64,000 nt of DNA from Streptomyces zhihengii (GTDB taxonomy: Bacteria; Actinomycetota; Actinomycetes; Streptomycetales; Streptomycetaceae), in NCBI RefSeq assembly GCF_016919245.1, contig NZ_JAFEJA010000001.1, forward strand, positions 434,001 through 498,000, in the 5' to 3' direction. Shown piece by piece: positions 59,112 to 64,000 of this stretch; the first letter of the stretch is position 1; each line of letters starts with the position of its first letter. The notes below the pieces were generated by a model, which was given only the letters and a program-made list of their open reading frames with translations, was not told the origin of the DNA and did no database searches. The translations under genes and the position numbers were made by a program.

Positions 59112-62100
59112 GTGCACAGGCCCCCTTCGCCGACGCCGCCCCCGCCCGTCGCACCCCGCCTCTCCCCCGCGGCGGTCCAGGCCCTCGCCGCCTGCCCCGC
59201 GCTCTTCCTCCCCGGTGATCCGGCCCGCACGGGCCGCGTCGCCTTCCTGCTCCCCGACGGCCTCCGGGAAACGGACGGGACACCCGCCCGGCGCCCCGGC
59301 CCGGCCGGACCGCACGCCTCCGCACCGCATGCCTCCGGCCCGGAGGGAGCACCGGCCTGCGCTCCCGACGAGTTGTCCGGGTGGCCGCGCGAGACTCTGA
59401 CCGTCGTCACGGACGACGGGCTCGGCACGGCGGACGCGACCGCGCTGCTGCTGCCCGTCGCCGACGCCCTCCCGGTGCTGACGCGTGCGCGGGCGGCGGC
59501 CACGGCACCCCCGCCGGCCGCCCCCGCCACGCCGACCGTGCCCTCCACGCCGACCACGCCGTCGACGCCGACCGCTGGGTCCACGCCCGCGCTCCCCACG
59601 CAGTCCGCGGAGTCGGGCTCGGCCGGGCTGCCCGCGCCGGCCGTGGAATCCGGTTCGGCAGACGTGTCCGCGTCGGCCGCCTTCTGGGGCGCGGCCGCCG
59701 TCCTCGCGCTGCAACTGGCCGCCAGGGGACTCCTGCTGCCCGGCCTGAGCGCCACCGACACGGACGCCTGGCGGATGGGCCCGCTCGCTCCCGAGGATCT
59801 CGGCAGGCTGCGGCGGCTCGCGGCGTCGATGCCCCCGTCCGCGCACGCCGTGCCGCTCGACCCGGACGCGCTCCCGCTGCTGATGCCCGAACCGGAGCGG
59901 CTGCTGCGGCAGTTCACCGATGCCGTGGCCGACGCGCTGCCGCGGTCGCCCGCCGCCCCGATGGCCGCCGGCGACCCCGCGTACGCCGCGGCCGAGCCCC
60001 GGCGCCTGCCCGGACACCGAGCCTGGGCCGCCGAGGTGGCCGCCGGGCACGACGCGGGCGTGCGGCTGTCGCTGCGCGTCGAGGTCCTCGGAATCGACGA
60101 CGACCCCGACGGCGGTCCCGCCGCCCCCGACGACCGTCCCGACGGCGGTCCCGACGCCCCCGACGGCGGCCTCGCCCGCACCGCCAACACCGCCCGCACC
60201 GCCAACACAGCCCCCACCGCCGGCACCCCGGGCTCCACGGTCACCGACGGAGCGCGTCCGTCCTTCCGCGCCGTGGTGCAGATGCACAGCGTCTCCGACA
60301 CGGCGGTCGTCGCCGACGCCGCGGACGTCTGGTCCGGCACCGGAGCGCCTGCGGCGGCCTTCGGCCCCCGGGCCCGGCTCGACGCGCTGCTGGCGCTGCG
60401 CCGGGCGGCGCACGCCTGGCCGGCGCTCGCGCCCCTGCTGCACGCCCCGGTGCCCGACGCGATCGAACTCGCCGACGAGGAGGTCACGGACCTGCTCGGT
60501 CCGGCCGCCAAGGCCCTCGCCGCAACCGGTCTCCAGGTCCACTGGCCCCGCCGGCTCGCCCGCGGCCTCACCGCGCGGGCCGTCGTCGGCGGCCCGGTGT
60601 CCCCGGACCACGACCCGACGTGCAGCACGGACGGCACGTACGGCGCGTACGGCCCGGACGCCGCGGACGACACCACGCACGGGGGCGGGCCGTCGCGGGC
60701 CGGCCGCGAGTCCTCGGGCCTGCCGTCCTTCCTCTCGGCGGACTCGCTGCTCGCCTTCGACTGGCGCTTCGCCCTCGGCGACCGGGAGCTCACCCGTGAC
60801 GAGCTGGACCGGCTCGCCGAGGCGGGACGCCCCCTGGTGCGGCTGCGCGACGCGTGGGTGCTGATCGACCCCGAGGAGGTGCGCCGCGCCCGGGAGGCCA
60901 AGGACGACCGGATCTCCCCCGTGGACGCGCTCGCCGCCGCGCTGACCGGCTCCGCGGAGGTCGGCGGACGGCGCGTCGAGGTCACGGCCACCGGCGCGCT
61001 CGAACGCCTGCGTGCCGCACTCGCCGACCCGGAGGGCTCCGCGGGAGCGGAGGCCGTCCGTCCGGACGTCGCCCAGCCCGCGGCGCTCGCCGCGACCCTG
61101 CGCGACTACCAGCTCCGTGGCCTGAACTGGCTGAACCGCATGACCTCGCTCGGTCTCGGCGCCTGTCTCGCCGACGACATGGGCCTCGGCAAGACGATCA
61201 CCGTCATCGCCCTCCATCTGCACCGTCAGACGGAGCCGTCGGCCGCCGGCCCGGCACTCGTCGTCTGCCCGACGTCCCTGATGGGCAACTGGCAGCGCGA
61301 GATCGAGCGCTTCGCGCCCGGCACCCCCGTCCGCCGCTTCCACGGCGCGTCCCGCTCGCTGTCGGACCTGGCGCCGGACGAGGTGGTGCTGACCACGTAC
61401 GGCACCATGCGGCTGGACGCCGAGCGGCTCGCGGACGCCGGCTGGGGCATGGTCGTCGCCGACGAGGCGCAGCACGTCAAGAACCCCTACGCGGCCACCG
61501 CCCGCCGGCTGCGCACCATCGGCGCCCGGGCCCGGGTCGCCCTCAGCGGCACTCCGGTCGAGAACAACCTCTCCGAGCTGTGGGCGATCCTCGACTGGAC
61601 CACCCCCGGGCTGCTCGGCCGTCTCGGGACCTTCCGCAGGCGTTACGCCCAGGCCGTCGAGGGCGGCACCGACCCGGCGGCGGCCGCCCGGCTGTCGGCG
61701 CTGGTCGGACCGTTCCTGCTGCGCCGCCGGAAGTCGGATCCGGGCATCGCGCCCGAGCTGCCCCCGAAGACGGAGACCGACCGCGCCGTCTCCCTGACGA
61801 CCGAGCAGGCCGGACTGTACGAGGCGGTCGTCCGGGAGTCGCTCGACGCGCTCGCCACCGCCGACGGGATGGAGCGCCGGGGGCTGGTCGTCTCCCTGCT
61901 CACCGGCCTGAAGCAGATCTGCAACCACCCCGCGCAGTACCTGAAGGAGGACGGTCCGGGCACCGCCGGGCGCTCCGGAAAGCTCGAACTCCTCGACGAA
62001 CTGCTGGACACGATCCTCGCGGAGGGGGCGAGCGTGCTGGTGTTCACCCAGTACGTGCGGATGGCGCGGCTACTGGAGGCCCATCTGGCCGGCCGCGGGG

Positions 62101-62504
62101 TGCCGACGCAGTTCCTGCACGGCGGCACCCCCGTCGCCGGGCGGGAGGCCATGGTGAACCGGTTCCAGCGGGGCGAGGTGCCCGTCTTCCTGCTGTCGCT
62201 GAAGGCGGCGGGCACCGGTCTGAACCTGACCCGGGCCGAGCACGTCGTGCACTACGACCGCTGGTGGAACCCGGCCGTCGAGGCGCAGGCCACCGACCGC
62301 GCCTACCGGATCGGGCAGGACCGGCCCGTGCAGGTGCACCGGCTCATCGCCGAGGGCACCGTCGAGGACCGGATCGCGCGGATGCTGGACCGCAAGCGGG
62401 AGCTGGCCGACACGGTGCTCGGAGGCGCCGGCGAGGCGGCGCTCACGGAACTGACGGACGCGGAGCTGGCGGAGCTCGTGGAACTGCGAGGGAGCGGACG
62501 ATGA
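59112..62504 (+). CDS. SNF2-family DEAD/DEAH helicase
   Basis: A 1130-aa protein. The N-terminal 600 residues are a family-specific domain with Pro/Ala/Thr spacers (60-170, 340-400). The SNF2 core starts near residue 665: LRDYQLRGLNWLNRM, LADDMGLGKTITVIAL (Walker A), LVVCPTSLMGNWQREIERFA, VVADEAQHVKNPY (DEAQ box), VALSGTPVENNLSELW, then helicase C: GASVLVFTQYVRMARLLEAH, LSLKAAGTGLNLT, HYDRWWNPAVEAQATDRAYR and IGQDRPVQVHRLIAEGTVED. ATP-driven translocation on DNA or chromatin-like targets. Its stop overlaps the ATG of the SWIM gene, the usual bacterial SNF2-SWIM pairing. The GTG start lacks a close ribosome site. Confidence 0.94.
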   Translation: MHRPPSPTPPPPVAPRLSPAAVQALAACPALFLPGDPARTGRVAFLLPDGLRETDGTPARRPGPAGPHASAPHASGPEGAPACAPDELSGWPRETLTVVTDDGLGTADATALLLPVADALPVLTRARAAATAPPPAAPATPTVPSTPTTPSTPTAGSTPALPTQSAESGSAGLPAPAVESGSADVSASAAFWGAAAVLALQLAARGLLLPGLSATDTDAWRMGPLAPEDLGRLRRLAASMPPSAHAVPLDPDALPLLMPEPERLLRQFTDAVADALPRSPAAPMAAGDPAYAAAEPRRLPGHRAWAAEVAAGHDAGVRLSLRVEVLGIDDDPDGGPAAPDDRPDGGPDAPDGGLARTANTARTANTAPTAGTPGSTVTDGARPSFRAVVQMHSVSDTAVVADAADVWSGTGAPAAAFGPRARLDALLALRRAAHAWPALAPLLHAPVPDAIELADEEVTDLLGPAAKALAATGLQVHWPRRLARGLTARAVVGGPVSPDHDPTCSTDGTYGAYGPDAADDTTHGGGPSRAGRESSGLPSFLSADSLLAFDWRFALGDRELTRDELDRLAEAGRPLVRLRDAWVLIDPEEVRRAREAKDDRISPVDALAAALTGSAEVGGRRVEVTATGALERLRAALADPEGSAGAEAVRPDVAQPAALAATLRDYQLRGLNWLNRMTSLGLGACLADDMGLGKTITVIALHLHRQTEPSAAGPALVVCPTSLMGNWQREIERFAPGTPVRRFHGASRSLSDLAPDEVVLTTYGTMRLDAERLADAGWGMVVADEAQHVKNPYAATARRLRTIGARARVALSGTPVENNLSELWAILDWTTPGLLGRLGTFRRRYAQAVEGGTDPAAAARLSALVGPFLLRRRKSDPGIAPELPPKTETDRAVSLTTEQAGLYEAVVRESLDALATADGMERRGLVVSLLTGLKQICNHPAQYLKEDGPGTAGRSGKLELLDELLDTILAEGASVLVFTQYVRMARLLEAHLAGRGVPTQFLHGGTPVAGREAMVNRFQRGEVPVFLLSLKAAGTGLNLTRAEHVVHYDRWWNPAVEAQATDRAYRIGQDRPVQVHRLIAEGTVEDRIARMLDRKRELADTVLGGAGEAALTELTDAELAELVELRGSGR

Positions 62505-63850
62505 GCCACGGTCACGACGAGGGACGGGCGCCGGGCACCGGGGACGACGCCGGGCGGACGTTCGACGCGCTGCCGCCCGCGCCGGGGCGCGGCTTCGCCG
62601 CCACCTGGTGGGGCCGGGCCTGGCTGAAGGCCCTGGAGGACTCCGCGCTCGACGGCGCGCAGCTCAAGCGGGGCCGTGCGCAGGCCCGTTCGGGTGCGGT
62701 GGGCGCGGTCACCGTCCGGCCGGGGCGGATCACCGCGGTGGTCCGCGACCGCGACGGCACGGCGCACCGCGGCGATGTGCTGCTCCCGGTGCTCCGCGAC
62801 GAGGAGTGGGACCGCTTCCTCGCCGTGGCGGTGGAGCGCGCGGGGCACATCGCGGCGCTGCTCGACCACGACATGCCGCCGCATCTGGTGGAGGACGCGG
62901 CCGCGGCCGGGGTGGAACTGCTGCCCGGCATCGGAGATCTGGAGCCCGAGTGCTCCTGCGAGGCGTGGGACCTGTGCCCGCACACGGCGGCGCTCTGCTA
63001 CCAGGTCGCACGGCTGCTGGACCAGGACCCCTTCGTGCTGCTGCTGTTGCGCGGGCGCGGGGAGCGGCGGCTGCTGGACGACCTCCAGTCGGGCAGCGCG
63101 GCGCGCGCCGCCGCGCCCGCCGGTCCGCAGGCGGCGGAGGCCCCGGATCCGGGGCCGTCGGTGCGGGCGGACGAGGCGTTCGCCGCGCGGGGCATCCTGC
63201 CCGTGCTCCCCGACCCGCCGCCGCTGCCCGCGGAGGCGGGGCTGCCGCCCACCCTCGACACGGAGACGCCCCCGGCGCCCGGGGTGGACCCGGACGCGCT
63301 GGAGTTCCTGGCCCGGGACGCCGCCTCCCGGGCGCTGGTCCTGCTGGCGGGGGCGCTCGCCCCGGGCCACGGCGAACGGCGGGCGGCGGCCGCGCTCACC
63401 CCGGACCAGGACGCGGTGCGGATGGCGGCGGCCGCGCCGCCGCCGGTCGTCATGGCGCGGCTGGCGGCCGGTACGGGGCGTTCCCGCACCGGGCTGGAGC
63501 TGGCGGCCCGCGCCTGGCACCACGGCGGAGCGGCCGGACTCGCCGTCCTGGAGGGCGACTTCACGCCCGGCGAAGCGCTGCTGGCGCGGGCGACGGCGGC
63601 GCTGGAGTCGGCCTGGGACGGCACCGGGGACGATGCCGGACGGCCCCGGCTGCGGGCGGCCGGGCCTTCGCGCTGGACGGTCGTCGGCGCGCGTCTCCAG
63701 CTCCGCCTCGGCCCGGACGGGAGCTGGTGGCCGTACCGCAGGGAGGGTGCGGCATGGGCTCCCGCCGGGCCGCCGTCGCCCGACCCGGCGACGGCCCTGG
63801 CGTCGGCGTCGGAGCCGCTCCCACCGGCGGAGCCGGAGCCGGCCGGCTGA
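62501..63850 (+). CDS. SWIM zinc-finger protein, partner of SNF2 helicase
   Basis: A 449-aa protein. The N-terminus has the family start GFAATWWGRAWLKALEDSAL and LKRGRAQARSGAVGAVTVRP. The SWIM finger is CSCEAWDLCPHTAALCY (CxC...CxH, about residues 148-160). A Pro/Ala-rich section follows and the last 170 residues are helical (ALTPDQDAVRMAAAAPPPVV, WTVVGARLQLRLGPDGSWWP). SWIM domains bind DNA or proteins; this pair with SNF2 is widespread in bacteria and is suspected to act in DNA repair or nucleoid functions. ATGA overlap with the helicase gene. Confidence 0.95.
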   Translation: MSHGHDEGRAPGTGDDAGRTFDALPPAPGRGFAATWWGRAWLKALEDSALDGAQLKRGRAQARSGAVGAVTVRPGRITAVVRDRDGTAHRGDVLLPVLRDEEWDRFLAVAVERAGHIAALLDHDMPPHLVEDAAAAGVELLPGIGDLEPECSCEAWDLCPHTAALCYQVARLLDQDPFVLLLLRGRGERRLLDDLQSGSAARAAAPAGPQAAEAPDPGPSVRADEAFAARGILPVLPDPPPLPAEAGLPPTLDTETPPAPGVDPDALEFLARDAASRALVLLAGALAPGHGERRAAAALTPDQDAVRMAAAAPPPVVMARLAAGTGRSRTGLELAARAWHHGGAAGLAVLEGDFTPGEALLARATAALESAWDGTGDDAGRPRLRAAGPSRWTVVGARLQLRLGPDGSWWPYRREGAAWAPAGPPSPDPATALASASEPLPPAEPEPAG

Positions 63851-63855
63851 CCGCC

Positions 63856-63892
63856 CCGTGTCCGCAAGGGGCCCGCCCCCTCGGGGACACGG
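63856..63892 (+). terminator. Terminator hairpin after the SWIM gene
   Basis: CCGTGTCC (63856-63863) pairs with GGACACGG (63885-63892), with an inner GGGG/CCCC pairing, six bases after the stop codon. Confidence 0.78.
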
Positions 63893-64000
63893 ACCCCCAA
63901 CTCACGTGTCGTTCAGCCCTGTTGACGGAACCGGCCATCTGTCGCACGGTGGCCGGCACCAGTACCGTGTGGGCTCGCTCCACCGGCCGGCCGCCGACCG

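Noticed and set aside
58890..61928. Long minus-strand open frame opposite the SNF2 helicase
   Set aside because: It mirrors the helicase coding strand; the SNF2 motifs on the plus strand decide the coding direction.

Overview
The window is a 64 kb piece of a Streptomyces chromosome. It has very high G+C, third codon positions are almost all G or C, many genes start with GTG, and 4-base GTGA/ATGA stop-start overlaps are common. It also carries families typical of the genus: an XRE/DUF397/ATPase triplet, a conservon, DUF574 methyltransferases, secreted S1 proteases and CAZymes. The density of secreted, regulatory and lineage-specific genes suggests a chromosome arm rather than the core. I see no tRNA, rRNA, CRISPR array, insertion sequence or prophage.

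Layout. 1-6.3 kb: the tail of a glycosyltransferase, a 144-bp direct repeat, then a two-gene unit in which a membrane GAF-PAS-GGDEF-EAL protein is fused in frame to a PLP-dependent alpha-oxoamine-synthase-like domain and overlaps an SCO2525-like methyltransferase. 6.5-9.3 kb: a DUF574 methyltransferase and a whiJ/abaA-like XRE + DUF397 + ATPase triplet. 9.4-14.3 kb: two small genes, then a compact five-gene unit (63-aa peptide, a 231-aa protein, two paralogous all-helical proteins, and a class-C beta-lactamase-fold serine hydrolase) that looks like an undescribed peptide-modifying system. 14.3-24.5 kb: CAP lipoprotein, sortase with a lipobox, VanZ-like protein, MMPL transporter, TetR/VOC pair, PRC-DUF2382 protein, a possible degenerate caspase-like protein, and a secreted S1 protease. 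24.9-29.8 kb: a Ser/Thr kinase overlapping a partner with a similar exported domain, and a discoidin/beta-helix CAZyme. 30-41 kb: aquaporin, nuclease/phosphatase, methyltransferase, an SPFH/NAD-kinase-like pair with twin operators, DUF4360 protein, a fused SecDF and a GH16 beta-glucanase with ricin domain. 41-47.5 kb: two LysR regulators, a DMT transporter, SRPBCC protein and the threonine-degrading kbl/tdh pair. 47.8-54.7 kb: a conservon whose sensor gene is frameshifted and whose GTPase gene is separated by an inverted acetyltransferase gene, plus an extra roadblock gene and an MHYT membrane protein. 55-64 kb: methyltransferase, small conserved proteins, fatty-acid desaturase, and a SNF2 helicase/SWIM pair.

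How parts work together. kbl and tdh make a threonine-to-glycine route. The S1 protease and the beta-helix CAZyme carry near-identical LacI-type palindromes just downstream of their predicted -10 boxes and are probably co-regulated for polymer degradation, to which the GH16 enzyme also belongs by function. The conservon proteins would form a membrane sensor-GTPase complex. Most gene ends are marked by perfect G+C-rich hairpins, several overlapping the stop codon itself. Functions are assigned from motifs read directly in the translations; no database search was possible.
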